Positions 28,541 to 37,984 are shown, counted from the stretch's first letter. The stretch is DNA of 64,000 nucleotides from Sphingobacteriaceae bacterium (GCA_947460875.1 CANHGR010000006.1:124001-188000), one strand, 5' to 3'. Made by a program: numbers and translations. The notes: a model not told the origin generated them from the sequence alone.

Positions 28541-29926
28541 ATGTATGCAATCGTAGATATAGAAACAACCGGTGGTCATGCGAATGCAAACGGCATCACC
28601 GAAGTCGCCATTGTTATTTACGACGGCAAAGAAGTAGTGCAACGTTTTGAAACGCTGATCAACCCGCAGGTCCCTATCCCTATTTATATCGAAGCGCTTA
28701 CAGGCATAAGTAACGAAATGGTACAAAATGCGCCTCTGTTTTCTGATGTAGCTGCAGAAATATTCGAGATGCTCAAGGGCCGCATTTTTATAGCACACAA
28801 TGTAAATTTCGATTACTCATTCTTGCGGCATCATTTAGCGGCTTCCGGCTTCGAACTTAGTTGTAAAAAGCTCTGCACTGTACGCCTCAGCCGAAAAATT
28901 TTCAAAGGCCTGCCGTCATATAGCCTTGGCAAATTATGCAGATCGTTACAAATAGAAAATCAGGCGAGACACCGGGCGGCTGGGGATGCGGAATCTACCG
29001 CAATTTTGTTCTCAATGCTATTGAAAAACGATACCGAAAATCACATTAAAGGTTCCTTAACACAAAAATCGAAGGAACAATCATTACCACCTCACTTACC
29101 GCGCGAGCAGGTAGACCAACTTCCTTACCTTCCGGGAGTTTATTATTTTCATAATCATAAAGGCAAGGTGATTTACGTAGGGAAGGCTAAAAGCCTTCGT
29201 AAACGCGTGAGTAGTCATTTTTCAAATAATAGTCCCGGGAAACAAAAACAAGAATTTCTAAAGAATATTAACAGTATCAGCCATCAGGTTTGCGGCACAG
29301 AATTGATGGCATTTATTTTAGAAGCGATCGAGATCAAGCGTCTATGGCCAGCATTCAATCGATCGTTAAAGCGTTTTGAACATGCCTATGGCTTGTTTAG
29401 TTACGAAGATCAAAAAGGTTACTTACGCTTGGTGGTTGATAAAAAGAGAAAATATACGCAACCACTCTACAGCTTCGGATTACTCAGGGAGGGCTATAAT
29501 TTCTTAAATCGATTAATTGGAGAATTTCAGCTTTGCCCTAAATTATGTTTTGTTCAGCAGAACGATCAAATTTGTGCTAGAATTAATGATCAGGAATGTC
29601 TTTGTGCATACCGGGGAGAAGAAACACCTGCAGCCTACAACCTGCGTGTCAACGAGGCAATGAACTATCTAGATGAAGTGCTACCTACGTATGCTATTGT
29701 TGGCGAAGGCCGAATACAAGAAGAAAAAAGCTGCATTTTAATGGAAAAGGGACAATTTTACGGAATGGGATACATTTCCGGGAGTAACCATGAAGACATC
29801 AATTCGATCAAAACGTTCCTCACACCCTACCCTGCTAATGATTATATCAGAACTATGATGCATCAATATTCAGAGCGACATCCGGCAAGGAAGATTGTAT
29901 TTTCTGAAAGCAACGAATTCGTGTAG
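28541..29926 (+). CDS. DEDDh exonuclease fused to a GIY-YIG nuclease domain (DnaQ-UvrC-like)
   Basis: A 461-residue fusion. Residues 1-165 are a DnaQ-type 3'-5' exonuclease: Asp6 and Glu8 (VDIETTG), Asp91 (NVNFDYS), His144 and Asp149 (HRAAGDAES). Residues 194-275 are a UvrC-like GIY-YIG domain: LPGVYYF, IYVGKAKSLRKRV (Arg220 region) and the metal-binding Glu261 in FILEAIEIKRLWPAFN. The C-terminal 185 residues carry a Cys-containing region (CLCAYRG) of unclear fold. The frame opens 22 codons earlier (28475), but MYAIVDIETT is the family start. Likely DNA repair/processing, related to the alternative Cho/UvrC-like nucleases; a repair partner is not nearby. Confidence 0.88.
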   Translation: MYAIVDIETTGGHANANGITEVAIVIYDGKEVVQRFETLINPQVPIPIYIEALTGISNEMVQNAPLFSDVAAEIFEMLKGRIFIAHNVNFDYSFLRHHLAASGFELSCKKLCTVRLSRKIFKGLPSYSLGKLCRSLQIENQARHRAAGDAESTAILFSMLLKNDTENHIKGSLTQKSKEQSLPPHLPREQVDQLPYLPGVYYFHNHKGKVIYVGKAKSLRKRVSSHFSNNSPGKQKQEFLKNINSISHQVCGTELMAFILEAIEIKRLWPAFNRSLKRFEHAYGLFSYEDQKGYLRLVVDKKRKYTQPLYSFGLLREGYNFLNRLIGEFQLCPKLCFVQQNDQICARINDQECLCAYRGEETPAAYNLRVNEAMNYLDEVLPTYAIVGEGRIQEEKSCILMEKGQFYGMGYISGSNHEDINSIKTFLTPYPANDYIRTMMHQYSERHPARKIVFSESNEFV

Positions 29927-30069
29927 GATTTCCGAAGCTCCGCGATCTATGTACGTTACTGGCTTGATCCTTAGCTAATTAAAAGTGACTGCAATAACAT
30001 TATGTGCAAATATTATTAGATATCTTTATAATAGCATGTTAACTGTCAACATCTACTAGATATTTTGCC

Positions 30070-30450
30070 GTGAAACGCTTTTCAAAAATTTTCTTTCCAG
30101 TTTTCCTCGCAATTATGTTTTTGGGTGTCCTTTTTTTTGCCCTATTTAAAGTAGATGTAAATCGAGAAAACTCGAAAGACATTCACGGAATTGTTAGAAG
30201 TGTGAAACTTGGAGGCATGAAAGATATTGTGGTCAGCCTTAAAGACGAAAGAGGAGTTTTCTATATTACCAATGCATCAGCAGCTGCAGCTGCATTAACA
30301 GTTGAAGATCTTTCCGAAAAACTGGTCAATAAGTCGGTAACTTTAACCTATGCTAAACCACAAATATTTAGTTTGTTAAGTCCGGTAACCAGCACCATTC
30401 ATATCACAGAATTGAAGTTAGGCGAGGAGATTATTTTCTCAGAACTCTAA
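30070..30450 (+). CDS. Small membrane-anchored protein, unknown function
   Basis: A 126-residue protein beginning at a GTG; the next ATG would remove half of the hydrophobic segment. Basic residues (KRFSK) then a single membrane helix or signal anchor (about 8-26) are followed by a soluble domain predicted to be mostly beta strands (GIVRSVKLGGMKDIVVSLKD). No family was recognised. Its stop codon ends one base before the convergent lipocalin stop, so the two genes abut tail to tail. Confidence 0.6.
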   Translation: MKRFSKIFFPVFLAIMFLGVLFFALFKVDVNRENSKDIHGIVRSVKLGGMKDIVVSLKDERGVFYITNASAAAAALTVEDLSEKLVNKSVTLTYAKPQIFSLLSPVTSTIHITELKLGEEIIFSEL

Positions 30451-30948
30451 TCAGAATCTTTGCGAGGTCAATTTACTCACATCATATCCCTTAGCCTTGC
30501 ATCGTGCAAGAATCTCTTGATATTGCTTTGCGGACATTTTCTTTTCGCGGCTCATGATAAATAAAAACCTATGATCCGGGTGCCCAACAACCACGTATGA
30601 ATAATCTGAAGCTAACTCAATAATCCAGTAATCCACCTTAATTGGCCAGATGAACTGGGCTTTCAACTCGCCGTCATTTAGTTTTTCACCCTGATACAGC
30701 CTTGAATTGTAGCGCACAACTGCATTTTCGTTCTTTTTCGCAATAGTCAATACATCCAGATACCCTGATGGATTAACGGTATAAGTTGTGGTTGTTTCTC
30801 TGACGCCCTTATCGAACATTGTAGGAATTGAATATAACGAGTACCAAACTCCACTATATTTTTTTAGGTCGACTTTCTGAACAGGGGCATGCTTTTCTGC
30901 ATAATTATTAAAAAACAGCAAGGATACCAGCACAATAAGAATCTTCAT
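30451..30948 (-). CDS. Lipocalin family protein (Blc-like)
   Basis: A 165-residue lipocalin. The N-terminal hydrophobic stretch ILIVLVSLLFF is an export signal without an obvious lipobox cysteine. The family GxW motif is YSGVWYSLYSIP, and the later VVVGHPDHRFLFIMSR segment matches the Blc/apolipoprotein D group (bacterial form GxxxDYLWILSR). It should bind a lipid or other small hydrophobic ligand in the periplasm. It ends back-to-back with the plus-strand small membrane protein. Confidence 0.85.
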   Translation of the reverse strand: MKILIVLVSLLFFNNYAEKHAPVQKVDLKKYSGVWYSLYSIPTMFDKGVRETTTTYTVNPSGYLDVLTIAKKNENAVVRYNSRLYQGEKLNDGELKAQFIWPIKVDYWIIELASDYSYVVVGHPDHRFLFIMSREKKMSAKQYQEILARCKAKGYDVSKLTSQRF

Positions 30949-31097
30949 GTTATCTAATTTTTACTATTTACGCATTAAGGTACTTTTTAGATTTGAAAAA
31001 ATCTATGTTCTGAGTTCAAGCAGGTATAAAAAGCAAATTCTTATAAAGAACACTAAAAAGCAGGAAGCAAATCACGACTGCTTTTTAATCGATTTTT

Positions 31098-31586
31098 TTA
31101 AACGCCTGTTTTCTTTGCAGGCGCAAAAGTCATTGAAACAGAGTTTACGCAATGCCTGGTATTCTTTGCTGTAAACCCTTCGCCTAAAAAGACATGTCCC
31201 AAGTGTCCATTACATTTCATGCAAACTATTTCTGTACGCATACCGTCCGAATCCGGAACACGTTTTACTGCACCTTTAATCTCAGCATCAAAGCTTGGCC
31301 ACCCGCAATCTGATTCAAACTTATCTTGCGAATAATATAAAGGATTATTGCATCTCCTACACAAGTAAACACCTTTTTCTTTGGTGTTTAAGTACTTACC
31401 GGTGAACGGCATCTCGGTTCCTTTGTGAACAATCACGCGTTCTTCTTCTGCTGTTAATTTGTTAAACTCCATTAAAGTGGGTGTTTTTGAGGGTGCTGCT
31501 TTAACTGTTTCTTTTGATTTAAATTGAGCACATGCCGTAGTAGTTACAGCGGTAATTATGAATAGCACCCAGATAAAATTTTTCAT
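31098..31586 (-). CDS. msrB: Exported peptide-methionine (R)-S-oxide reductase
   Basis: A 162-residue MsrB from the ATG at 31586 (the frame extends to 31607). An N-terminal signal ([16 protein letters not shown]) exports it; Cys19 could be a lipobox cysteine, but the box is weak. Zinc cysteines are C76, C79, C122 and C125; the catalytic cysteine is C146 in RHCVNSVSM, with C94 (DCGWPSF) a possible resolving residue. It repairs oxidised methionine in envelope proteins. It stands alone with no MsrA nearby. Confidence 0.93.
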   Translation of the reverse strand: MKNFIWVLFIITAVTTTACAQFKSKETVKAAPSKTPTLMEFNKLTAEEERVIVHKGTEMPFTGKYLNTKEKGVYLCRRCNNPLYYSQDKFESDCGWPSFDAEIKGAVKRVPDSDGMRTEIVCMKCNGHLGHVFLGEGFTAKNTRHCVNSVSMTFAPAKKTGV

Positions 31587-31691
31587 TTCTTCGAATTTTG
31601 TTAACATACGGAATGCAAGTCGGTTTCGTTTTATAGAAATGAAAATATTTTAGAACCTGCAGGCCAACCAAACAACCTGTATCTAAGTTAC

Positions 31692-31719
31692 AAAAAAATC
31701 TCACCGGAAACCGCTGAGA
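31692..31719 (-). terminator. Rho-independent terminator of sucD
   Basis: On the minus strand TCTCAGCGG and CCGGTGAGA pair over a 3-nt loop (one internal mismatch), followed by seven T (31698-31692). It lies just 3' of the sucD stop. Confidence 0.8.
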
Positions 31720-31745
31720 CTCTATTTACTAGATAAGAATATTAG

Positions 31746-32624
31746 CTATTTCCGTTTACTCAACTCATCTGCCATTGCTTCGCCAATATCAGCAGGAGAT
31801 TCAACCACACGGATTCCACATTCGCGCATAATTTTCATCTTTGCGGCTGCTGTATCATCTGCACCACCTACAATTGCGCCGGCATGACCCATTCTGCGTC
31901 CGGCAGGCGCTGTTTGTCCAGCAATAAACCCAACAACGGGCTTTGTGCCATGTTCTTTGACCCAATACGCCGCTTCAGCTTCCATTCCACCACCAATCTC
32001 GCCAATCATAATAATTCCTTCTGTTTCCGGATCATTCATTAGCAATTCAACAGCTTCTTTTGTCGGAGTACCTATAATTGGATCGCCACCAATACCGATC
32101 GCGGTAGTAATACCCAGGCCTGCCTTGACTACTTGATCTACCGCTTCGTACGTTAGAGTTCCTGATTTTGATACCACACCCACTGTACCTTTTCTGAAAA
32201 TAAAACCGGGCATAATACCAATTTTAGCTTCATCTGCTGTAATAATTCCCGGACAATTTGGTCCGATAAGACGACAATCCCGATCACTAATATATTCCTT
32301 CACCTGAATCATATCCTTTGTTGGAATTCCTTCGGTGATACAAACGATAACTTTAATTCCTGCTTCAGCAGCTTCCATAATTGCGTCTGCAGCAAATGGA
32401 GGTGGAACGAAAATAATAGACACGTCCGCACCCGTTTTTTGAACTGCCTCGTATACTGTATTAAACACCGGACGGTCAAGATGTGTTTGACCTCCCTTAC
32501 CTGGCGTTACGCCACCTACCACATTTGTTCCGTACTCAAGCATTTGTGATGCATGATATGTGCCCTCATTGCCTGTGAAGCCCTGAACAATAACCTTTGA
32601 ATTTTTATTTACTAATACACTCAT
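31746..32624 (-). CDS. sucD: Succinyl-CoA synthetase subunit alpha
   Basis: A 292-residue TCA-cycle enzyme subunit. The CoA-binding Rossmann domain starts [29 protein letters not shown] and the phosphohistidine His247 in [13 protein letters not shown] are present. With SucC it makes ATP or GTP from succinyl-CoA. sucC is not adjacent, so the two subunits are encoded apart. A strong promoter lies upstream and a terminator downstream, so it is monocistronic. Confidence 0.97.
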   Translation of the reverse strand: MSVLVNKNSKVIVQGFTGNEGTYHASQMLEYGTNVVGGVTPGKGGQTHLDRPVFNTVYEAVQKTGADVSIIFVPPPFAADAIMEAAEAGIKVIVCITEGIPTKDMIQVKEYISDRDCRLIGPNCPGIITADEAKIGIMPGFIFRKGTVGVVSKSGTLTYEAVDQVVKAGLGITTAIGIGGDPIIGTPTKEAVELLMNDPETEGIIMIGEIGGGMEAEAAYWVKEHGTKPVVGFIAGQTAPAGRRMGHAGAIVGGADDTAAAKMKIMRECGIRVVESPADIGEAMADELSKRK

Positions 32625-32642
32625 GATCAGATTTTAATATCG

Positions 32643-32673
32643 CAAAACTAACAGAATAAGCAGGATTCTCAAA
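32643..32673 (-). promoter_or_regulatory. Promoter of sucD
   Basis: Minus strand: TTTG at 32673-32670, 19-bp spacer, TAGTTTTG at 32650-32643. This is a full match to the Bacteroidota consensus, 19 bp upstream of the sucD ATG. Confidence 0.8.
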
Positions 32674-32704
32674 CGGTTTGTGTAAAAAGAATGAAAATGT
32701 TATC

Positions 32705-32725
32705 GAGCATGGAGCGGGGAGCATG
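32705..32725. repeat. Heptamer repeat (3 units)
   Basis: Three tandem 7-mers: GAGCATG, GAGCGGG, GAGCATG. A further GAGCTGA follows after one intervening 7-mer. It lies between sucD and the ABC exporter gene. Confidence 0.55.
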
Positions 32726-32778
32726 CTATTCTGAGCTGACGTGTTGTTCAAATGCACGGTATAGTTTATGCAACAAAT

Positions 32779-34605
32779 CTATTTAGCAATCCCGGCCGAA
32801 TTAAACTGCAAATTATACAACTTCTTATAAAAGCCGTTCAATTTCAGTAATTCTTGATGCGAACCAGATTCTTTAATTTCACCGTGGTCCAACATGATAA
32901 TCCGGTCGGCGTTTTGAATAGTAGAAAGTCGATGAGCGATAACGATAGAAGTCCGTCCTTTCATCAGTTTTTGGATAGCTTGTTGAATTAAGCCCTCCGT
33001 CTCTGTATCAACAGACGATGTAGCTTCATCGAGCACCAATATTTTCGGATTATACACCATTGCTCGAATAAAGGAAATCAACTGCGCCTGCCCGGCAGAT
33101 AAAGTTGCTCCCCGTTCCATCACTTCATAATCATATCCTCCCGGTAGGCGCTCAATAAACTCATGTGCCCCAACTTCCTTTGCTGCAATAATAATCTGCT
33201 CCCGGCTAATATTATGATTATCAAGCCTAATATTATTTGAGATTGAATCTGAGAACAAAAACACATCCTGCATGACAGTTGCAATTTGAGATCGTAGAAA
33301 ATTAAGCTCATATTCTCTAATATCCTTGCCATCTAGCAATACACAGCCTTTGCCAATTTCGTAAAATCTATTCAGAACATTAATGGTCGATGATTTACCG
33401 GCGCCGGTAGCACCCACAAGAGCTAGTGTTTCGCCCGGCTTGACATGAAAAGAAATATCTTTTAGCACCCAGTTTCGCTCGTCGTCGGGATGATTCTGAG
33501 CTACTTCCTCTGAAGTATATGTAAACCATACATTTTTAAACTCCACTTCACCTTCTATCTTCTTAGGCATAAAAGTGCCCCGGTTCTCAGTTTGTTCTTT
33601 CGTATCGAGCACATTAAAAATGCGTTCTGCTCCAACCATTCCCATTTGTAAGGTGTTAAATTTATCTGCAAGTTCTCTGATAGGTCGAAAAAGCATGTAA
33701 ATAAACATGATAAACGCCACCACGAGACCGGGTCCGGCCTGCTCTTCTTCTAAAAAAGAAGTAACCGTCTCTTCGTTTAAAATCATTTTAGAGCCATACC
33801 AAACCAACAGCCCTAAAGAAAATGCAGAAATAACTTCCACAACCGGAAAGAAAATGGAGTAATACCAGTTTGACCGAATGTGAGCATCCCGATGTTTTCC
33901 GTTTATTTCTATAAACTTCTTCATCTCCTGCTCTTCCCTACTGAAATATTGAATGACACTTATTCCGGTTATATGCTCCTGTAAAAATGTATTTAACTGT
34001 GCTACCTGCGTCCGAACTTGTTGAAATGCAGCTTTAATTGCCTCTTTAAAAAAATAACTGGCGAGCATCAAAAGCGGCATCGGTAGAAGCACAATCAAAG
34101 TCAACTTCCAGCTATAGAGCAACATAAATGCAATAATCGTTATAATCTGAAGCAGGTCTCCTACTATCGCGATGAGCCCTTCCGAAAAGATATCTGCAAT
34201 GGTTTCCAGATCAGAAACAGTCCGGGTGATTAATTGTCCGATTGGTGTACGATCGAAATATTTAAGGCGGAGACTAGTGGTATGATTAAAGACTTCGATG
34301 CGCAAATCGCGGATAACCGACTGACCCAACTTATTAGTCGATACTGTTTGAAAATATTGTGTCAAAGTTTGAATCAAAAGCAGAATAATCATGATCATCA
34401 TCATCCAGAACAACCCTGAACTATCGTTCTCCAGCACATATTTATCGATTGTGTGTTCAACAAGTAGTGGACGAAGAGGGGCAATACCCGCAACGGAAAT
34501 GGTTAAGACCATTGCCCATATAAACAAAGATCTGTAGGGTTTTAAATATTGAAATATGCGTTTGAGCAGATTTAGATCATATACTTTTCCACTGACCTTT
34601 GCCAT
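32779..34605 (-). CDS. ABC transporter, fused permease/ATPase (MsbA/multidrug exporter type)
   Basis: A 608-residue half-transporter from MAKVSGKVYDLNLLKRIF. Six membrane helices occupy roughly residues 30-330; the ATPase domain from about 360 shows Walker A (GATGAGKSS), signature LSAGQ (in place of LSGGQ), Walker B (ILVLDEATSSVD) and the H-loop (IVIAHRLST). It should act as a homodimer exporting lipids or drugs. The frame is open to 34665, overlapping truA, but the ATG at 34605 lies directly after the truA stop and fits the family start. truA and this gene are probably co-transcribed. Confidence 0.92.
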   Translation of the reverse strand: MAKVSGKVYDLNLLKRIFQYLKPYRSLFIWAMVLTISVAGIAPLRPLLVEHTIDKYVLENDSSGLFWMMMIMIILLLIQTLTQYFQTVSTNKLGQSVIRDLRIEVFNHTTSLRLKYFDRTPIGQLITRTVSDLETIADIFSEGLIAIVGDLLQIITIIAFMLLYSWKLTLIVLLPMPLLMLASYFFKEAIKAAFQQVRTQVAQLNTFLQEHITGISVIQYFSREEQEMKKFIEINGKHRDAHIRSNWYYSIFFPVVEVISAFSLGLLVWYGSKMILNEETVTSFLEEEQAGPGLVVAFIMFIYMLFRPIRELADKFNTLQMGMVGAERIFNVLDTKEQTENRGTFMPKKIEGEVEFKNVWFTYTSEEVAQNHPDDERNWVLKDISFHVKPGETLALVGATGAGKSSTINVLNRFYEIGKGCVLLDGKDIREYELNFLRSQIATVMQDVFLFSDSISNNIRLDNHNISREQIIIAAKEVGAHEFIERLPGGYDYEVMERGATLSAGQAQLISFIRAMVYNPKILVLDEATSSVDTETEGLIQQAIQKLMKGRTSIVIAHRLSTIQNADRIIMLDHGEIKESGSHQELLKLNGFYKKLYNLQFNSAGIAK

Positions 34606-34606
34606 C

Positions 34607-35377
34607 CTAATTTTTCTCAGTGTTTCGGAGGTAAGGGTACTGAACCTCTGCCAGGAACAATCCATGCGCGGGAACAGAAAAGCCGGCGTTTGAACGGTCT
34701 CCGCTCTCTATAATACTTCTTATCACTTTTGGGTCAATTTCACCTCTTCCAATCTGCAAAAGAGTCCCAACAATAGCTCTCACCATGTTACGCAGAAAAC
34801 GGTCCGCAGAGATCCTAAATGTAATAGAATTTGCATTTTCAGTCCAATTAGCTTCAGACACGGAGCAATTATTTGTAAAAACCCGTGTATTTGATTTGCT
34901 AAAGCAACTAAAATCTTTGAATTCTTTAATTATCTCGGCGGCTTTGTTCATGAGTGCAATGTCTGGCTTTTCGCGAAGCAACCATGAAAACTGATCCCGA
35001 AATGGGTCTTTATTAAAGTGAATATGATATTCATAGGTACGTAGGTTAGCATCAAAACGAGCATGAGCATTTTCGAGGACTTTGATAAATCGCTTCGCAG
35101 CAATCTCATTTGGCAACATTCTATTCAAGCTTGCCAATAAGCGAGCATCAGGAGTTGGCGACGTAGAATTGAGATCAAAATGTGCGAAAAACTGCGAGGC
35201 ATGGACGCCGGTATCTGTTCTCCCACAACCAAGCGTTTCGATATTCTGTCGAAACAGCGTCGTTAAGGCTCCATTTAGAACTTCTTGCACCGTTAATGCA
35301 TTTGGCTGAGCCTGCCATCCATGGTAAGGTGTACCGTTGAAGCACAATTCTATGAAATAACGGGAACGGTCGGTCAC
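34607..35377 (-). CDS. truA: tRNA pseudouridine(38-40) synthase TruA
   Basis: A 256-residue pseudouridine synthase. The catalytic Asp55 lies in GCGRTDTGVHAS; YHGWQAQPNALTVQE near the start and FLRNMVRAIVGTLLQIGRG near the end are family text. It modifies positions 38-40 of tRNA anticodon arms. It is followed after one base by the ABC exporter ATG. Confidence 0.97.
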   Translation of the reverse strand: MTDRSRYFIELCFNGTPYHGWQAQPNALTVQEVLNGALTTLFRQNIETLGCGRTDTGVHASQFFAHFDLNSTSPTPDARLLASLNRMLPNEIAAKRFIKVLENAHARFDANLRTYEYHIHFNKDPFRDQFSWLLREKPDIALMNKAAEIIKEFKDFSCFSKSNTRVFTNNCSVSEANWTENANSITFRISADRFLRNMVRAIVGTLLQIGRGEIDPKVIRSIIESGDRSNAGFSVPAHGLFLAEVQYPYLRNTEKN

Positions 35378-35383
35378 GAATCA

Positions 35384-35418
35384 AAGGTAAGGTGTAGAGG
35401 GCAAAGGGACAAGAAGAT
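35384..35418. repeat. Heptamer-period element, left half (inverted partner at 35479-35499)
   Basis: Five in-phase 7-mers (AAGGTAA, GGTGTAG, AGGGCAA, AGGGACA, AGAAGAT) just upstream of truA. Sixty bases further a complementary heptamer run follows, giving an inverted layout. Confidence 0.55.
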
Positions 35419-35478
35419 TAGACGTGCTAATTTCGCTCAGCTTTTACCAAGGGCAATGATTAAATCCTTCTTGTTTAT

Positions 35479-35499
35479 GCACTTTGCTCCTTGCTCCGT
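35479..35499. repeat. Heptamer repeat, right half
   Basis: Three tandem 7-mers GCACTTT, GCTCCTT, GCTCCGT. Their complement (GGAGCAA-like) resembles the heptamers at 35384-35418. The run lies 22 bp upstream of the DUF4293 start. Confidence 0.6.
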
Positions 35500-35520
35500 A
35501 TATTTGAAAAAAATCGTTTC

Positions 35521-35988
35521 ATGATCCAACGTGTCCAATCCATTTGGTTGTTTTTCTCAACAGCGGCAATAATTAGTCTTTTCTTATTTCCTTACCTGCA
35601 AATTCTGAACATCAACGGAACTGCACAAATAATTAAAGTGACAGGGGTATACGAAAATATTGGCGGACAGTCGATGCAGACAAAGCCTTTTCTCTTACTT
35701 ACTATAGCCACCGTTTTACTTGCGTTGATACCGTTCTCCATTATTTTTTTTTACAAGGATCGCAAAAAGCAGATGGCCCTTTGCTACGTAGCTATTGTTG
35801 CGATAATTTGCTTCAGTTTTTGGTTGGTACAAAATGCAAAAGCAGAAATGGGCAACTCGCAATTGAATCTAGAAAACTATAGTGTTGGTGTAATACTTCC
35901 TTCGGCGGCGATACTTTTTATATTTCTAGCAATTCGGGGGATAAAGTATGATGAGAAGCTACTAAAGTCTGCCGACCGGCTGCGCTAA
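35521..35988 (+). CDS. DUF4293 membrane protein
   Basis: A 155-residue protein with four predicted membrane helices (about 8-25, 53-73, 81-100, 118-137), starting MIQRVQSIWLFFSTAA, typical of the Bacteroidota-only DUF4293 family of unknown function. The frame opens ten codons earlier; the ATG at 35521 is the family start. It lies divergent from truA and upstream of the helicase. Confidence 0.85.
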   Translation: MIQRVQSIWLFFSTAAIISLFLFPYLQILNINGTAQIIKVTGVYENIGGQSMQTKPFLLLTIATVLLALIPFSIIFFYKDRKKQMALCYVAIVAIICFSFWLVQNAKAEMGNSQLNLENYSVGVILPSAAILFIFLAIRGIKYDEKLLKSADRLR

Positions 35989-36016
35989 CTCTCTGAAAAT
36001 TATCAAATAAAATCCG

Positions 36017-36024
36017 TACCTTCG
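36017..36024 (+). promoter_or_regulatory. Possible -7 box for the DEAD-box helicase
   Basis: TACCTTCG matches TAnnTTTG with one change, 42 bp upstream of the helicase ATG. No TTTG element at 19 bp was seen. Confidence 0.35.
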
Positions 36025-36065
36025 CGGCGCTTTAGGCAATGATGCCAAAAGCTTTATAGATTATC

Positions 36066-37946
36066 ATGAACCCATTTATTACGTTGGGTATCCGTCATGA
36101 TATTGTTAATGCCATTACTGAGCTGGGATTCGAGAATCCCACACCGATCCAGGAACAATCCATCCCGGTATTACTTACAGGCAGCAACGATTTTGTCGGA
36201 TTAGCTCAAACCGGAACCGGAAAAACAGCAGCGTTTGGCCTGCCTTTGTTGGAATTACTGGACTTCGAAGAAAATTACCCACAGGCATTAATTTTATGCC
36301 CAACCCGTGAACTGTGTTTACAGATCACCAACGACCTGAAAAACTACTCTAAAAACATGAAGCCACACGTTAACGTAGTGGCGGTATATGGTGGAGCCAA
36401 TATTTCAGATCAACTACGCCAAATTAAACGCGGCGTACAAATTGTTGTTGCTACTCCAGGCAGAATGCTGGATATTATCAACCGTAAGGCGATTGACTTT
36501 TCTCAAGTAGGCTTTGTTGTGTTAGACGAAGCAGATGAAATGCTTAATATGGGCTTCCAAGAAGACATCGATAGCATACTTTCTACGACTCCAGAGGACA
36601 AAAAGACTTGGCTATTCTCTGCAACCATGCCAGGTGAAGTTCGCAGAATTGCGAAAAAATACATGACCGATCCATTTGAATTGACCATGGGTACGAAAAA
36701 TACCGGTAATGTCAATATTGATCATGAATACTACATTGTGCGTGCCCGCGATAAATACGCTGCATTTAAGCGCATCGTGGATTTCAATCCTGAAATCTTC
36801 GGAATCGTTTTCTGCCGCACCAAAATAGAAACGCAAGAAATTGCTGAATCGCTTATAAAAGACGGCTATAATGCTGACTCGTTACATGGCGATCTTTCTC
36901 AGCAGCAACGCGACAAGGTAATGAAACGCTACCGCGAACGTAACTTACAATTGCTGATAGCAACAGATGTAGCCGCACGGGGTATTGACGTAAATGATGT
37001 AACTCACGTTATAAATTATTCATTGCCAGACGAAATAGAAAATTATACCCACCGAAGTGGCCGTACAGCCCGTGCCGGTAAAACGGGCGTTTCTATTGCA
37101 ATTATCAATTCGAAAGAACTTGGCAAGATCCGTCAGATCGAGCGTACTATCGGAAAACAATTCACAAAAGTTGACATTCCTAATGGATTTGACGTTTGCG
37201 AAAAACAATTGTTTGCCCTAGTGCACAAAGTACATAATGTAGAGGTAAACCAAGAGCAGATCGAACAATACATCCCTAGAATCATGGATGAATTTAAAGA
37301 TTTGGATAAGGAAGAAATCATAAAACGTTTTGCTTCCCTTGAATTTAATCGTTTTCTTGAATATTATAGCAATGCTCCCGACCTTAATGCCCCTGCTTTT
37401 GAAGACAGGGATGGAGGCAGAGAACGAGGCGAACGTAGTGAAAGAGGTTCAGAACGTGGTGCATCTCGCGGAAGCTCAAGAGGTGAGTATACCCGCTATT
37501 TTGTAAACCTTGGATCAGTCGATGATTTTACCAGAGGCGACATGCTAGGATTTATTTGTAACAATGCGAAGATCAGTGGAAAAGCTATTGGAAAAATCGA
37601 CCTAAAAGGTGTGTTTACGTTTTTTGAAGTAGAAAATTCTGTTTCCGATCAGGTTATGAAAAACTTCAAAGACGTTGATTATCAAGGTCGCGCTGTTCGA
37701 ATTGAATTAGCAGGCGATCGTGGCGAAAGCAGACCAAGTCGTGAGCGTAGCTCGGGCGGAAGCTTCAGTGAACGCAGGTCAAGCGGTGGCGGTGGGCGCC
37801 GTGACGGCGGTTCAGATCGCCATAGCGGCGGAAATTCGGGTGGCGGATTCCGTGATTTTTCAGGAAGACGTCGTGAAGAACGTAGCGATGGAAACGCTGG
37901 TGGTAGCGGGCGCCGTGAGGGTGGAGAAAGACGAAGAAGATCTTAA
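36066..37946 (+). CDS. DEAD-box RNA helicase with DbpA-type RNA-binding domain and Gly/Arg tail
   Basis: A 626-residue CsdA/DeaD-type helicase. Q motif (FENPTPIQEQSIP), motif I AQTGTGKTAA, motif II VLDEADEM, motif III SATMPG and motif VI HRSGRTARAG cover residues 1-370. A linker rich in RGERSERG precedes a DbpA-like RNA-binding domain (about 475-555), then a C-terminal tail dominated by Arg, Gly and Ser. It probably unwinds rRNA or mRNA structure during ribosome assembly or cold stress. It carries its own candidate promoter and a downstream hairpin. Confidence 0.94.
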   Translation: MNPFITLGIRHDIVNAITELGFENPTPIQEQSIPVLLTGSNDFVGLAQTGTGKTAAFGLPLLELLDFEENYPQALILCPTRELCLQITNDLKNYSKNMKPHVNVVAVYGGANISDQLRQIKRGVQIVVATPGRMLDIINRKAIDFSQVGFVVLDEADEMLNMGFQEDIDSILSTTPEDKKTWLFSATMPGEVRRIAKKYMTDPFELTMGTKNTGNVNIDHEYYIVRARDKYAAFKRIVDFNPEIFGIVFCRTKIETQEIAESLIKDGYNADSLHGDLSQQQRDKVMKRYRERNLQLLIATDVAARGIDVNDVTHVINYSLPDEIENYTHRSGRTARAGKTGVSIAIINSKELGKIRQIERTIGKQFTKVDIPNGFDVCEKQLFALVHKVHNVEVNQEQIEQYIPRIMDEFKDLDKEEIIKRFASLEFNRFLEYYSNAPDLNAPAFEDRDGGRERGERSERGSERGASRGSSRGEYTRYFVNLGSVDDFTRGDMLGFICNNAKISGKAIGKIDLKGVFTFFEVENSVSDQVMKNFKDVDYQGRAVRIELAGDRGESRPSRERSSGGSFSERRSSGGGGRRDGGSDRHSGGNSGGGFRDFSGRRREERSDGNAGGSGRREGGERRRRS

Positions 37947-37951
37947 TACAT

Positions 37952-37984
37952 AGTCATCCGGCGACTTTAATTCGTCGGATGACT
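37952..37984 (+). terminator. Hairpin downstream of the helicase, possible terminator
   Basis: AGTCATCCG and the partner CGGATGACT form a stem of about 9 bp plus inner GAC/GTC pairs with a small bulge. There is no immediate T-run, only TTTTT about 14 bp later, so termination is uncertain. Confidence 0.5.

Noticed and set aside
31103-31126. CGCCTG/CAGGCG hairpin at the end of msrB as a terminator
   Set aside because: It lies inside the coding end and is followed on the minus strand by A, not T, residues.
36612-36836. Small minus-strand ORFs inside the DEAD-box helicase
   Set aside because: Antisense shadows of conserved helicase motifs.
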